64,000 nt of DNA from Amycolatopsis sp. EV170708-02-1 (lineage in GTDB: Bacteria > Actinomycetota > Actinomycetes > Mycobacteriales > Pseudonocardiaceae). A model generated the notes under the pieces. It was given only the letters and a program-made list of their open reading frames with translations. It was not told where the DNA came from and did not search any database. This document shows, piece after piece, positions 45,910 through 54,681 of the stretch. The stretch covers positions 1,984,001-2,048,000 of the forward strand of contig NZ_CP092497.1 in assembly GCF_022479115.1 (NCBI RefSeq), written 5' to 3'. Each line of letters opens with the position of its first letter. The first letter of the stretch is position 1. The translations under genes were made by a program, and so were the position numbers.

Positions 45910-46674
45910 CTATCCGGCTGCCCGGTCCGCGTTGGCGTGGACGGCGTCCCGGATGTACTCGCCGAGGCCCGGCCGCTGGTCCGGCTCACGCACCAGGAAA
46001 CCGAGCTGGACCGGTTCGGTCGCGTACAGCCCGGCGAGCTCACGGTGCGTCGTGAGGTCGCAGTCACCCATGAACGCCGCGAGCATCCGACGGTGTTCCT
46101 CGGCGAGGTCCATCGCTGGGGAGCTGTCGGCGGGCGCGCCGGAGTCGAACACGGCGAGCAGCCGCCGGACCCAGTCCTCCCGGGCCTTCTCCGCTTCGAG
46201 CCATTCCTCCTTGGACCGCGGCACGGCCGCCGCCCGCCATTGCGGGGTCTCACCCCACCGGCGGACGGCCTCCTCCGCGTAGCCCTCCGGCTCACGGAAC
46301 TCGCCGAAGACCTCGAACCGCTCCTCCGGGGTCAGCACGCTCCCGACTTCCTTCGCCGCGATCACCCGCTCGACGGATTCGGCCATCCGCGTCAGCTCGC
46401 CGATCCGGTCGGCGAGCAGCTCACGCTGACGCCGCAGATGCTCCAGCGCGTCCACTCCCGGATCTTCGATCATCTTCGCGATCGTCTCGAGGCCGAACCC
46501 GAGCTCCCGGTAGAACAGGACGCGCTGGAGACGGTCGAGGTCGTCGTCGCTGTAGCTGCGATACCCCGCGGCCGTCCGCCCGCTCGGGGACAGCAGGCCG
46601 ATCTCGTCGTAGTGGTGCAGCGTGCGCACGGTGACGCCCGAAAGCGCCGCGACCTTCCCGACCGGATACCCCAT
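45910..46674 (-). CDS. MerR-family regulator with TipAS-like domain
   Basis: 254 residues. The N-terminal MerR part is VGKVAALSGVTVRTLHHYDE with the wing GRTAAGYRSYSDDDL, then a dimer helix. The C-terminal 120 residues (FREPEGYAEEAVRRWGETPQ, HRRMLAAFMGDCDLTTHREL) match the TipAS globin-like antibiotic-binding domain, which in Streptomyces TipAL recruits thiopeptides and activates transcription. The cysteine that captures thiopeptides in TipA may correspond to that in MGDCDL, but this is not certain. It lies 18 bases after the VWA gene and upstream of mshC. Confidence 0.88.
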   Translation of the reverse strand: MGYPVGKVAALSGVTVRTLHHYDEIGLLSPSGRTAAGYRSYSDDDLDRLQRVLFYRELGFGLETIAKMIEDPGVDALEHLRRQRELLADRIGELTRMAESVERVIAAKEVGSVLTPEERFEVFGEFREPEGYAEEAVRRWGETPQWRAAAVPRSKEEWLEAEKAREDWVRRLLAVFDSGAPADSSPAMDLAEEHRRMLAAFMGDCDLTTHRELAGLYATEPVQLGFLVREPDQRPGLGEYIRDAVHANADRAAG

Positions 46675-46692
46675 CGCCCCAGCGTAGGTGAG

Positions 46693-48651
46693 TCAGCGCC
46701 TCCTGGTCCGCAGGTAGTCGCCGACCACGGCGGCGCCGAGCCCGTCGAGATCGGGCGCGACCACCCGGCCGCCGGAGCGACGGGCGAGCAGGTCGACGAA
46801 CTCCGTCAGTCGCGGGTCGTCCCCGAGCCGGAACACCGTCGTCGACGCGCCCAGTTTCGCCAGACGGTCCACTTCGGACAGGGTCTTCAGCAGCGTCCTC
46901 GGCTGGGGCGGGTAGTCGAATTCCGCCGATCCGTCCGGTTCCAGGTGTGCGGTCGGCTCGCCGTCGGTGACCATCAGGACCACCGGCTGCGCGTCGGGAT
47001 GCCGCCGCAGATGCCGTCCGGCCAGGAGCAGGGCGTGATGGGCGTTGGTGCCCTGTTCCCAAGCGCCTTCCAGACCGACCAATTCGGCCAGTTCGACCGA
47101 TGTCGCGTAGCGGCCGAACGTGATCAGCTGGAGAGCGTCGTTGCGGAACCGGGTGCTGATCAGCTGGTGCAGCGCGAGCGCCGTCCGCTTCATCGGCAGC
47201 CAGCGGCCTTCCTGCACCATCGACCACGAGGTGTCCACGAGCAACGCCACCGCCGCGCGCGACCGGTGCTCGGTCTCGATCACCTCGACGTCGGCAACGT
47301 CCATCCGGACCGATCGCTCCCCCACCGAAACCGAGCGCAGGACGGAGTTGCGGACCGTCCTGGAGACGTCCCACGGCTGCATGTCCCCGAACCGCCACGG
47401 CCTGGTCGCGCCGGTCGGCTCGCCCGCGGCACCGGCGGACTCGGTCTCCCGCTGCCCGGTCTTGCCGCGCAGCGCGTTCACGACGTCCGCGAGCGCCGTC
47501 TGGCCCAGCCGCCGCAAAGCCTTGGGAGACAGGCGAAGCGTGCCATCGGGAGCGCGTTCGAAGAGTCCTTGCCGCCGGAGCTCGCGGTCCAGTTCGGACA
47601 GCCGCCGCGCGTCGACACCGGCGTCCGGTCCGAGCTGGCGCCTCAGCGCGTCGACGTCGATGTCCTCCAGTCTCGCGCCGGGATACGACTGGCCGAGCTG
47701 TTCGGCCAGCGCGTCCAGTTCGGCGAGATCGGACATCGCCCGGGCTCCCTCGCCGAGGCCCAGTGGATCGTCGCCGCGGAACCGTTCCGAAGAGGTCCAG
47801 TCCTCGCCGGGGCGCAACGCGCGCAGCTGGGCATCCAAAGTGGACAATTGCTGCGCGAGCCGGGGGTCGCCGAACGCCTGCTGGGACAGTTCGGCCAGCT
47901 CGGCGCGCTGTTCGGGAGTCATCGAGTTCAGCATCCGCTGCGCGGCCGCGGCACGAGCGGCGAGGACGTCGATCAGCTCTTCGACGTTCTTCGGGTTCTC
48001 CGGGAAGAACTCGCCGTGCTGACGCATGAACTCCGTGAACCGCTCCGGGACGTCCTCACGACCTTGGGCATGCGCGGCCAGGAGCTCGTTCAGGTCGGCG
48101 AGCATGCGGTTCGCCTGTTCGACCTGTTCCGGCCCGGCGTTCCGCAGTGCCTCCTTCATCCCCTCGAAACGGGAATCCAGCAGCTCACGGCCGAGCAGGT
48201 CGCGGATCTTCTCGTAGTTCTCCCTGCCTTCACGCGATCGCCAGTCGTACTCGGCGAGTTCGCGCACCGCCGCGGCCGTCCCCGGCGGCAACGCGTCCAG
48301 CTGTGCCTCGCGGAAACGGGCGTCGTCGTCCGGGTCGGGGAACAGTTCGCGCCGCTCGGCCTCCAGCGCCTGGTCGAGCAGCCGCTGGACCTCCTGGAGC
48401 GTGCCGTCGAGCCGGTGCCGCCGCTGGATCTCCGACCGGCGCTGCCAGAGCCGCCTGGTCAGCTCGTCGAGACCCGCGGTGCGCGGGGTGCCGCGCCGCA
48501 GCAGCTCTTCGAGCGCGGACCGGGGCGAGGCGCCCGCCATGACGTCGCGGCCGATCTCGTCGAGCGCGTCCCGCAGATCCGCGGGCGGCGCCAGCGGATC
48601 CGGGCCGTCGTGCCACGGCCCGTACGAATAACCTTCCGGGAGGAAACTCAT
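46693..48651 (-). CDS. VWA-domain protein paired with MoxR ATPase
   Basis: 652 residues. The N-terminal 430 are helical and charged (PADLRDALDEIGRDVMAGAS, then many Arg/Glu/Leu helices). The C-terminal von Willebrand A domain has a complete MIDAS: DTSWS, a Thr region, and VTDGEPTAH. This domain order resembles the BchD/ChlD and CoxE-like partners of MoxR ATPases. It starts within the last codons of the MoxR gene (4-base overlap), so the two form a coupled chaperone-like pair that probably remodels or loads metal into a client. Client unknown. Confidence 0.9.
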   Translation of the reverse strand: MSFLPEGYSYGPWHDGPDPLAPPADLRDALDEIGRDVMAGASPRSALEELLRRGTPRTAGLDELTRRLWQRRSEIQRRHRLDGTLQEVQRLLDQALEAERRELFPDPDDDARFREAQLDALPPGTAAAVRELAEYDWRSREGRENYEKIRDLLGRELLDSRFEGMKEALRNAGPEQVEQANRMLADLNELLAAHAQGREDVPERFTEFMRQHGEFFPENPKNVEELIDVLAARAAAAQRMLNSMTPEQRAELAELSQQAFGDPRLAQQLSTLDAQLRALRPGEDWTSSERFRGDDPLGLGEGARAMSDLAELDALAEQLGQSYPGARLEDIDVDALRRQLGPDAGVDARRLSELDRELRRQGLFERAPDGTLRLSPKALRRLGQTALADVVNALRGKTGQRETESAGAAGEPTGATRPWRFGDMQPWDVSRTVRNSVLRSVSVGERSVRMDVADVEVIETEHRSRAAVALLVDTSWSMVQEGRWLPMKRTALALHQLISTRFRNDALQLITFGRYATSVELAELVGLEGAWEQGTNAHHALLLAGRHLRRHPDAQPVVLMVTDGEPTAHLEPDGSAEFDYPPQPRTLLKTLSEVDRLAKLGASTTVFRLGDDPRLTEFVDLLARRSGGRVVAPDLDGLGAAVVGDYLRTRRR

Positions 48652-50045
48652 CGGCCGTAGACGGTCGTCGAGTCGTCCGAGTCCTTGGCGAGTCTCCTCG
48701 ACAGGAACAGGGATTCCAGCGCCAGTTCGACCGCGGCCGCGATCCGCCCCGCCGGCTCGTCCGGCGCGACACCCGCACGCGCCGCGACGTCGTGCAGTAC
48801 CGGCAGTTCCGGCAGCGCGGCGAGGACGTCCTTGCCGGGAACGCGTTCTCCGGTGGCCACCAGATGCCCGGACTCGACGGCGTCGGCCAGCGGCAGCAGG
48901 TCCAGGCCGGCGAACCGCGAACGGGCCGTCTCCGCGACCGCCCGGCGCAGCAGGTGCACGAGGTGCTCGGTCTCGCGTCCCTCCTCCCCCGGCTCGAATT
49001 CGAGCTTGCCGCGCAGGACGGCGGGCACGGCGTCGAGATCGACCGGACGCGCCACCGCGGGCTCCTCACCGGTCAGCGCGGACCGGCGCAACGCCGCGGC
49101 ACCGACCGTTTCCGCCGCCGCGACGGCGAACCGGGCCGAAACACCGGACCGCTGGTCGATCGCGGGCGACTCGCGCAGGTTCCGCACGAACCGCGCGAGC
49201 ACCTCCAGCAACGGCTCGCCGACCTCGGCGACCAGCCGCGCCTCCTGCCGGACGACCGCGATCTCCGCCTCGACGTCGAGCGGGTAGTGGGTGCGGATCT
49301 CGGCGCCGAACCGGTCCTTGAGCGGGGTGATGATGCGGCCGCGGTTGGTGTAGTCCTCCGGGTTGGCCGTCGCCACCAGCAGCACGTCCAGCGGCAGGCG
49401 CAAGGTGTAGCCGCGCACCTGGATGTCGCGTTCCTCCATCACGTTCAGCAACGCGACCTGGATGCGCTCGGCGAGGTCCGGCAGCTCGTTGATCGCCACG
49501 ATGCCGCGGTGGGCACGCGGGACGAGTCCGAAGTGGATGGTCTCGGGATCGCCGAGGCTGCGGCCTTCCGCGACCTTCACCGGGTCGACGTCGCCGATCA
49601 GGTCACCGACCGAGGTGTCCGGTGTGGCCAGCTTCTCCGTGTACCGCTCGTCCCGGTGGCGCCAGGTCACGGGCAGGGCGTCGCCGAGTTCGGCCGCGCG
49701 GCGGCGCGACTCCGGGGTGATCGGGTCGAGCGGGTGCTCGCCCAGCTCCGCACCCTCGATGACGGGAGTCCACTCGTCGAGAAGTCCCGCGAGGGTCCGC
49801 AGCAGCCGGGTCTTGCCCTGGCCGCGTTCGCCGAGGAGGACGACGTCGTGCCCGGCCAGCAGCGCGCGTTCCAGCTGAGGCAGCACCGTGCGCGAGAAGC
49901 CGACGATCCCGGGCCAGGCGTCTTCGCCGTCACGGAGTTTGGCGAGCAGGTTGTCGTGCAGTTCTTGGTTGATCGACCGCGGCAGGTGACCCGCCGCGCG
50001 GAGGTCCCCGGCGGTCCGGGGCAGGTTTGCGGGAACATCGTTCAC
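48648..50045 (-). CDS. MoxR/magnesium-chelatase-type AAA+ ATPase
   Basis: 465 residues. The AAA module has Walker A LLGERGQGKTRLLRTLAG, a Walker B region GIVAINELPDLAERIQ with an Asn-Glu in place of the usual Asp-Glu, MEERDIQVRGYTLRLPLDVL, and sensor ATANPEDYTNRGRI. It resembles the ChlI-type ATPase of Mg-chelatase more than short MoxR proteins. The coupled VWA gene follows with a 4-base overlap. Together they suggest a two-part remodelling machine. It is the first gene of the minus-strand run leading to mshC. Confidence 0.9.
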   Translation of the reverse strand: MNDVPANLPRTAGDLRAAGHLPRSINQELHDNLLAKLRDGEDAWPGIVGFSRTVLPQLERALLAGHDVVLLGERGQGKTRLLRTLAGLLDEWTPVIEGAELGEHPLDPITPESRRRAAELGDALPVTWRHRDERYTEKLATPDTSVGDLIGDVDPVKVAEGRSLGDPETIHFGLVPRAHRGIVAINELPDLAERIQVALLNVMEERDIQVRGYTLRLPLDVLLVATANPEDYTNRGRIITPLKDRFGAEIRTHYPLDVEAEIAVVRQEARLVAEVGEPLLEVLARFVRNLRESPAIDQRSGVSARFAVAAAETVGAAALRRSALTGEEPAVARPVDLDAVPAVLRGKLEFEPGEEGRETEHLVHLLRRAVAETARSRFAGLDLLPLADAVESGHLVATGERVPGKDVLAALPELPVLHDVAARAGVAPDEPAGRIAAAVELALESLFLSRRLAKDSDDSTTVYGR

Positions 50046-50122
50046 CCGTTCGACGCTACGTCGCGAGCGTGGCCGCTGTCGACGTGAAGCAACTCCATCT
50101 CCGCATCAACCGTTCGGTTGAT

Positions 50123-50139
50123 CGATCTTCGGAAGATCG
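50123..50139. promoter_or_regulatory. Perfect 17-base palindrome in divergent spacer
   Basis: CGATCTTCGGAAGATCG with a single central base, in the 242-base spacer between the MoxR gene and an unknown plus-strand gene. It may be an operator for either gene or a hairpin in the leader of the plus-strand transcript. No adjacent regulator is evident. Confidence 0.45.
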
Positions 50140-50287
50140 GTCGATGTGGCGCCGGCGTCCGTCCGGGAGGCTTGAGGCATGGCACCCGTCCGAGGTCGTT
50201 GTCCCCACATTGGAGAGAGGAGAAGTCAAGCCGGGGTTAACCCGCCCATTTCCTGGTTTCGCCGAAAGCACGACTAAAATCAGTCCG

Positions 50288-51085
50288 GTGTGCCGTCCTA
50301 GTGCGACCCTCGCGGTCTGGTCTTCGGCGTGGCTGAACGGAGCCGCGGCCTCCGACGACGTCCTTGACGCCCTGCAGGTCTGGGGCGAAGCCCACGACTT
50401 CGTCGCCGCGGACGCGGCGGCCGCCGAGGCGTTCGATCTGCCGCTCGCGTTCAACCGGGCCGCGACGCCGGTCCAGCTGCTGCTCGCCCTCCGTTCGCAG
50501 GGGGCGAAGAGCATGCAGCTGCTGCTCCCGGTGCCCGGTGACGTGCGAGGGCTCGGTGGCGGCGGGCCGTTCGCCGCGGCCGCGCTGCGGACCGGAGAGG
50601 CCGTCGTGCTGCCGGATCTCGGCTACGGGGTGGTCCCCGAGGCGATCGCCGAAGGTCTCATGCGCTGGACCGTGTACTCGGTGCCCATGCCGGGCGTCCT
50701 CGAGTACCGACCGCTGGGCGAGGCCGAGCACGGCCTGACCGACGCGATCCGCGCGAGCGCTGGTGCGCTGCAGGCACTGGACGTCGCCAGCGAACGGCCC
50801 GGGGTGCGGGCGGAGCTCTCGGCTCGGCTCCGAGCGGCCACCGACGCGCCCTGGCCCGCCGGAATGCCCAGCCGGGCACTGCGGGTGCTTCAGCGCTCCC
50901 AAGAGATCGCGGCGATCCTCGCCATCGCCGAATCCGACGATCCGGGCGGAGCGCTCTCCTCGTCGGCGGCGCTTCGGCGGGCGGAAGCCTTGCGGCCGCT
51001 GACCGAAGCCGTCCGCAACGCCCGGTGCGCGGCGATCAACGAGGCCGTGCGGGTGTTCGCCGAGCAGGCGGACAGGCACCCGTAG
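50288..51085 (+). CDS. Conserved protein of unknown function
   Basis: 265 residues from the GTG at 50288 (VCRPSATLAVWSSAWLNGAA); the longer frame to 50027 includes the palindromic spacer and is unlikely. The protein is soluble, Ala/Leu-rich and without cofactor motifs that I recognise. The middle (QLLLPVPGDVRGLGGGGPFA, TGEAVVLPDLGYGVVPEAIA) resembles a widely conserved actinobacterial family of unknown role. It diverges from the MoxR-VWA operon and could share its control. Confidence 0.78.
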   Translation: MCRPSATLAVWSSAWLNGAAASDDVLDALQVWGEAHDFVAADAAAAEAFDLPLAFNRAATPVQLLLALRSQGAKSMQLLLPVPGDVRGLGGGGPFAAAALRTGEAVVLPDLGYGVVPEAIAEGLMRWTVYSVPMPGVLEYRPLGEAEHGLTDAIRASAGALQALDVASERPGVRAELSARLRAATDAPWPAGMPSRALRVLQRSQEIAAILAIAESDDPGGALSSSAALRRAEALRPLTEAVRNARCAAINEAVRVFAEQADRHP

Positions 51086-51094
51086 CCGGGTGGT

Positions 51095-51715
51095 TCACGT
51101 GGCCACGGCGTGCTTCCGCTGGATCCTCTCGGCGTACCGGACGGACCACAGCGAAAGCCCGCCGATGACGGCGAGCAGCAGGATCACGCTGAGCGCGTTC
51201 ATCACGTCGGCCGGCAAGGTGTAGACCAGCGGCACCCGGATCGCGGCCTCCAGCAACAGCGCCACTCCCCACACCGCCGACATCCGGGTGAACGCCCGCC
51301 GGAACGCGGGGACCTCGTCGCCGAGCCGGTCGATCTCCGCGCGTTTCGCCGCGCTGGAACCGGCCCGTACGGCGACGAGCACCATGGGCGTGCGGCTGAA
51401 GCAGCTCAGCAACAGCACGAGCGCGGCGGTCGCGGTGGCGAAGGATTCCTTCAGCAGCAGGAAGTTCGCGTCACCGGTGACGAGCGAGAGCACGAGCCCG
51501 ACCCCGAGCACACCGGCCAGCAACGCGGCGAAGCCGTCGAAGGACCGGTCGCGGACGGCGACCCATGCGATCCGCGCCGCGGCCAGCCCCGCTCCGGCCA
51601 GCAGCGAAACCTGCTCGCTCTGGCCGGCGAGCCGGAGCCCGTAGTAGGCGGCCAAAGGAAGCGCGACGTCCCAGAGCAGCAACGACAGCGTGGGGTTCTT
51701 GCCGCGCGCGGTCAC
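51095..51715 (-). CDS. VC0807-like integral membrane protein
   Basis: 206 residues with about six membrane helices (LLLWDVALPLAAYYGLRLAG, AALLAGVLGVGLVLSLVTGD, MNALSVILLLAVIGGLSLWS among them) and a basic C-terminus. The layout resembles the VC0807/intracellular-septation-protein-like family; function unknown. Its GTG start overlaps the stop of the hydrolase gene by 4 bases, so they are coupled and probably under the same TetR control. Confidence 0.78.
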   Translation of the reverse strand: MTARGKNPTLSLLLWDVALPLAAYYGLRLAGQSEQVSLLAGAGLAAARIAWVAVRDRSFDGFAALLAGVLGVGLVLSLVTGDANFLLLKESFATATAALVLLLSCFSRTPMVLVAVRAGSSAAKRAEIDRLGDEVPAFRRAFTRMSAVWGVALLLEAAIRVPLVYTLPADVMNALSVILLLAVIGGLSLWSVRYAERIQRKHAVAT

Positions 51716-52596
51716 GAGTCCGCTTCGCAGTCGGCCAGGAACTTCAGGACACGCGTGTTGACCTCCGCTGCGGATTCACCGGCGATGGCGTGGGTCGCCG
51801 ACGGCCAGAGTTCGACCTGTCCCCGCGCCAGGAGCTCACGCGCGCGGGCGGCCGCGCGTTCCGGATCGTGGATGACACTGCGCCCGGCGATCAAGGCCAG
51901 CACCGGCATCCGCAGTGAGCGCAACTGCTCGTCGGTGAACAACCTGGGTGACGGCAGGGCGATGCGGTAGGTCCGCATACCTTCGTCGATCACCCGCGCG
52001 ACCGGATCCGTCGCGTCGACCTCCGCGCCACCGGAAATCCAGTGGAGGAACGAAGGGCGGGCCCATCGATCGACGCCGGGGATCGCGGCGAGGGTGGCGC
52101 GGACGACCAGGCCCGCGGTCAGTCCGCCGAAGGTCAGCACGGGGTCGATCACGGTGAGCGACCGCAGCCGCTCCGGCGCCCGCACCGCGAGATTGGCGGC
52201 GAGCCAGCCACCGAACGAGTATCCGATCAGGTGCACGGACGGCAGGTCGAGTTCCGCGAGCACCGTACTCAGCCAAGCGGCCTGATCCGCGCCGCCGCGG
52301 ATCGGGACGGTCTGTTCGCTGCGGCCCGGCTCACCGATGAGGTCCACCGCGTAGACCTCGCCGTGCCGCAGCAGCGCCGCGAGGTTGGGCTCCCACATCA
52401 CCGCGCTGCCCGCGCGACCGGGCAACAACACGATCGGCGTCCCGCCCGGCTGCCCGAACCGGTACACGCGCGCCACCCCGAACGCCGTCTGGATGTCGTG
52501 CACACCGGCCGGCGCGGGCAAAGCCGCCAATCCTCGTTCGTACACGGCCTCGTACTCGGCTCGCGCCGCCGACGAGGCGAAACCGCCCACCTTCAT
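51712..52596 (-). CDS. Alpha/beta hydrolase
   Basis: 294 residues from the ATG at 52596, which has AGGAGG seven bases upstream; a GTG two codons earlier is the alternative. It has an oxyanion region LLPGRAGSAVMWEPN, nucleophile elbow IGYSFGGWLAAN with Ser, acid in VLALIAGRSVIHDPERA, and His in WPSATHAIAGES. It is cytoplasmic; substrate unknown. The VC0807-like gene is coupled downstream, and a TetR gene diverges across a clear operator. Confidence 0.9.
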   Translation of the reverse strand: MKVGGFASSAARAEYEAVYERGLAALPAPAGVHDIQTAFGVARVYRFGQPGGTPIVLLPGRAGSAVMWEPNLAALLRHGEVYAVDLIGEPGRSEQTVPIRGGADQAAWLSTVLAELDLPSVHLIGYSFGGWLAANLAVRAPERLRSLTVIDPVLTFGGLTAGLVVRATLAAIPGVDRWARPSFLHWISGGAEVDATDPVARVIDEGMRTYRIALPSPRLFTDEQLRSLRMPVLALIAGRSVIHDPERAAARARELLARGQVELWPSATHAIAGESAAEVNTRVLKFLADCEADS

Positions 52597-52620
52597 TCGC
52601 ACCCCTCCTCTTTACGATAC

Positions 52621-52662
52621 GATCGGATTGTAAACAGTTGGTGAGAAGTTTGCAATCCGATC
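52621..52662. promoter_or_regulatory. TetR operator between hydrolase and tetR
   Basis: GATCGGATTGTAAAC (52621-52635) and GTTTGCAATCCGATC (52648-52662) are inverted 15-base arms with one mismatch, 12 bases apart. The CGATCGGA unit occurs on each side, so two dimers may bind. The site lies between divergent starts and should control both. Confidence 0.75.
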
Positions 52663-52684
52663 GGACTGTCAAAAGGAGGAGTGG

Positions 52685-53260
52685 GTGCCCAAACGCGTCG
52701 ATCACGAGGACCGGCGGCGGCAGATCGCCGCGGCCGTTCGCCGCATCGCGGCCGACCGGGGGCTCGAAGGGGTCAGCCTGAACGAGGTCGCGGCCGAAGC
52801 CGGCATCTCGAAAGGGTTCGTGCAGCACTACTTCGCGTCACGGGACGACATGCTGCGGTTCGCGGCGACCACCCTGCGAGGCGGAGTCGAGGAGCGCATC
52901 GCCGCCCCGTCCGAGGGCGAGCTTCGCGCCCGGGACCTGCTCGTCGCCTTGCTCCCCCTCGACGACGCGGGCCGGGACGACGCACTGGTCGCCAACGCCT
53001 TCCTGGTGCGCGCGCTCAAGGATCAGGAGATCGCCGGCCACTTCCGGACCGGCCACGGGCTGCTTCGCGACGCGGTGGCGGCGCTGCTCGCCGAAGCCCA
53101 GGCGGACGGCGATCTCGCCCAGTCCGTCGACCCGGCCGCTGAAGCCACCCTTTTGCTGGCGCTGGTTTCCGGCCTCGGTGACGCGGTGCTGCTCGGGTAC
53201 CAATCCGGCGACGAGGCCATCGCCCTGATCGATCTCCACCTGTCGAGGATCGCCGCCTGA
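52685..53260 (+). CDS. TetR-family regulator of hydrolase operon
   Basis: 191 residues from the GTG at 52685, after AAAAGGAGGAGTGG. The DNA-binding helices are LNEVAAEAGISKGFVQHYFA (about 37-56), preceded by VDHEDRRRQIAAAVRRIAAD. The C-terminal part is a BetI-like ligand domain. It diverges from the alpha/beta hydrolase operon, with a strong inverted repeat between them, so it is probably a self-regulating repressor released by a substrate of the hydrolase. Confidence 0.9.
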   Translation: MPKRVDHEDRRRQIAAAVRRIAADRGLEGVSLNEVAAEAGISKGFVQHYFASRDDMLRFAATTLRGGVEERIAAPSEGELRARDLLVALLPLDDAGRDDALVANAFLVRALKDQEIAGHFRTGHGLLRDAVAALLAEAQADGDLAQSVDPAAEATLLLALVSGLGDAVLLGYQSGDEAIALIDLHLSRIAA

Positions 53261-53265
53261 AGACG

Positions 53266-53320
53266 GTCCGTGAGGGCCTCCTTGCCTACCCTGAAGGTAG
53301 GGAAGGAGGCCCTCACGGAC
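53266..53320. repeat. Long palindrome after tetR (family A)
   Basis: 25-base arms (53266-53290 and 53296-53320) with one mismatch around CTGAA. The core GTGAGGGCCTCCTTGCCTAC differs by one base from the copy at 18261. It begins 6 bases after the TetR stop and probably terminates it. Confidence 0.85.
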
Positions 53321-53437
53321 TACCCGAGCGCCACCGTAACCCCGGCGACACCACAAGCCCCAGCAGTCACAGCGACGGCGCGTGAAGAGCCCCTTCACCC
53401 GGCTCAGCCGAAGAGACTCGACCTTCGCGCCTTCCCA

Positions 53438-53494
53438 AGTACGTGAAGGCCCCCTTCATTGCGTCTAGCGCAATGAAGGGGGCCTTCATGTACT
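53438..53494. repeat. Long palindrome (family B)
   Basis: 26-base arms (53438-53463 and 53469-53494) with one mismatch around TCTAG; the core is GTGAAGGCCCCCTTCATTGC. A short related arm pair, GTGAAG...CTTCAC, lies at 53382-53398. The 331-base gap 53261-53591 holds no gene I can support, only these elements. Confidence 0.85.
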
Positions 53495-53535
53495 GCAGCA
53501 GTGAGTGAAGGCGGCGGTGGCATGGTGGGTCAAGT

Positions 53536-53581
53536 CTCGTGAGTGGCAAGGACGGTTAGAACCGTCCTTGCCACTCACGAG
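53536..53581. repeat. Perfect palindrome after hemH (family C)
   Basis: 22-base arms (53536-53557 and 53560-53581) around AG; the core is GTGAGTGGCAAGGACGGTT. It differs from the other family C copies by TG to CA in each arm, so the pairing is kept. It lies 10 bases beyond the ferrochelatase stop on the minus strand. Confidence 0.88.
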
Positions 53582-53591
53582 GGCGGGGCGC

Positions 53592-54637
53592 TTACGGGCG
53601 CGCGGGCCTCTTCGCGGGCTCGCAGCACCCCACCGCGCAAGGCGCCCCGTTGATCGTGCACCCGGCCGCCGGGAACGGCGACAGCTTCCGCGCCGGCGCC
53701 CCCTCGACGTGTTCCCGGATCAGCTCCACGACGAGTTCGGCGAACCGAGGGTCGGTGTCCGGCGTGGCGGCGCGCGCGAAGCCCATGCCGTGCTCCGCGG
53801 CCCTCTCGGCGGCCTCGTTGTCGAGGTCCCAGATCACCTCGAGGTGGTCGGACACGAAGCCCACCGGGCAGACCACCACCGACGTGACGCCTTCCGCGTG
53901 CAGCGCGTCGATGTGGTCGACGATGTCCGGCTCCAGCCACGGCACCTGCGGCGGGCCGGAGCGCGACTGCCAGACGACGTCGTAGGTCTCGATCCCCGCT
54001 TCGGCCGCGACGAGCCTGGCCGCTTCGGCGATCTGACGCGAGTAACGCCGTCCGCCTTCCGACGGCGGGCCGGATGCCTTGTCGGCGGACTCGGGCACCG
54101 AGTGCGCGCAGAACACCGTCCTGGTCCCGGGCTGGTTCCCCAGCTTCGCGTGCGCGGCACGGACCGCGTCGGCGAAGGCGGCGATGAACAGCGGGTGGTC
54201 GAAGAACTGCCGCAGTTTCACCAGCTCCGGCGCGCCGTCGCCGACCGACGCACGAGCCCGCTCGATGTCCTCGTCGTACTGACGGCAGGCGGAATAGCCG
54301 CCGTACGCGCTCGTGGGGAAGACCAGGACGCGCCGAGCACCCGCCTCGGTGATTTCGGCCAGGGTGTCCTCGACCATCGGGCGCCAGTTGCGGTTGCCGA
54401 AGTGGACGGGCAGATCGATGCCGGCGGCCGCGAGTTGTTTCTCGACCGCGGAGATCGCGTCCCGGTTCAGCCGGTTGATCGGCGAGACCCCGCCGAAGTG
54501 CTGGTAGTGCTCGGAGACCTCGAGCAGCCGTTCCCGGGGGACCCCTCGGCCCGAGTGACGTTCTCCAGGAACGGCATCACCTCGTCGGGTCCCTCGGGAC
54601 CACCGAACGAAAGCCAAAGCAGCGCGTCGTAACCCAC
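53592..54637 (-). pseudogene. hemH: Ferrochelatase with Fe-S cysteines; frameshifted as sequenced
   Basis: Inserts iron into coproporphyrin III (the actinobacterial route, CpfC) or protoporphyrin. The start (GTG 54637, [20 protein letters not shown]) is in one frame; from [20 protein letters not shown] onward it is in another. One extra G at 54550-54552 gives [13 protein letters not shown] and a 348-residue protein of family length. CAHSVPESADK and the C-terminal cysteines in AGCTINGAPCAVGCCEP, ligands of a [2Fe-2S] cluster, are present. Haem synthesis is expected to be essential for aerobic growth, so a real null is unlikely. Confidence 0.92.
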
Positions 54638-54681
54638 CCTGTCATCTTGCCGTTGTGGCGCTCCGCACGCTGACCCGACCC

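Noticed and set aside
45937..48660. Long open frame on the plus strand (907 codons)
   Set aside because: Antisense to the MerR and VWA genes, which have clear domains; composition is typical of GC-rich shadow frames (His/Arg/Gln/Gly-rich).
50027..50287. Longer start for the unknown gene at 50288
   Set aside because: The extension crosses the palindromic divergent spacer, overlaps the MoxR start and has an Arg-rich non-conserved-looking composition.
53640..54660. hemH as a decaying pseudogene
   Set aside because: Only one base is missing; catalytic and Fe-S motifs are intact, and no other stop or indel is seen, so decay is not supported.
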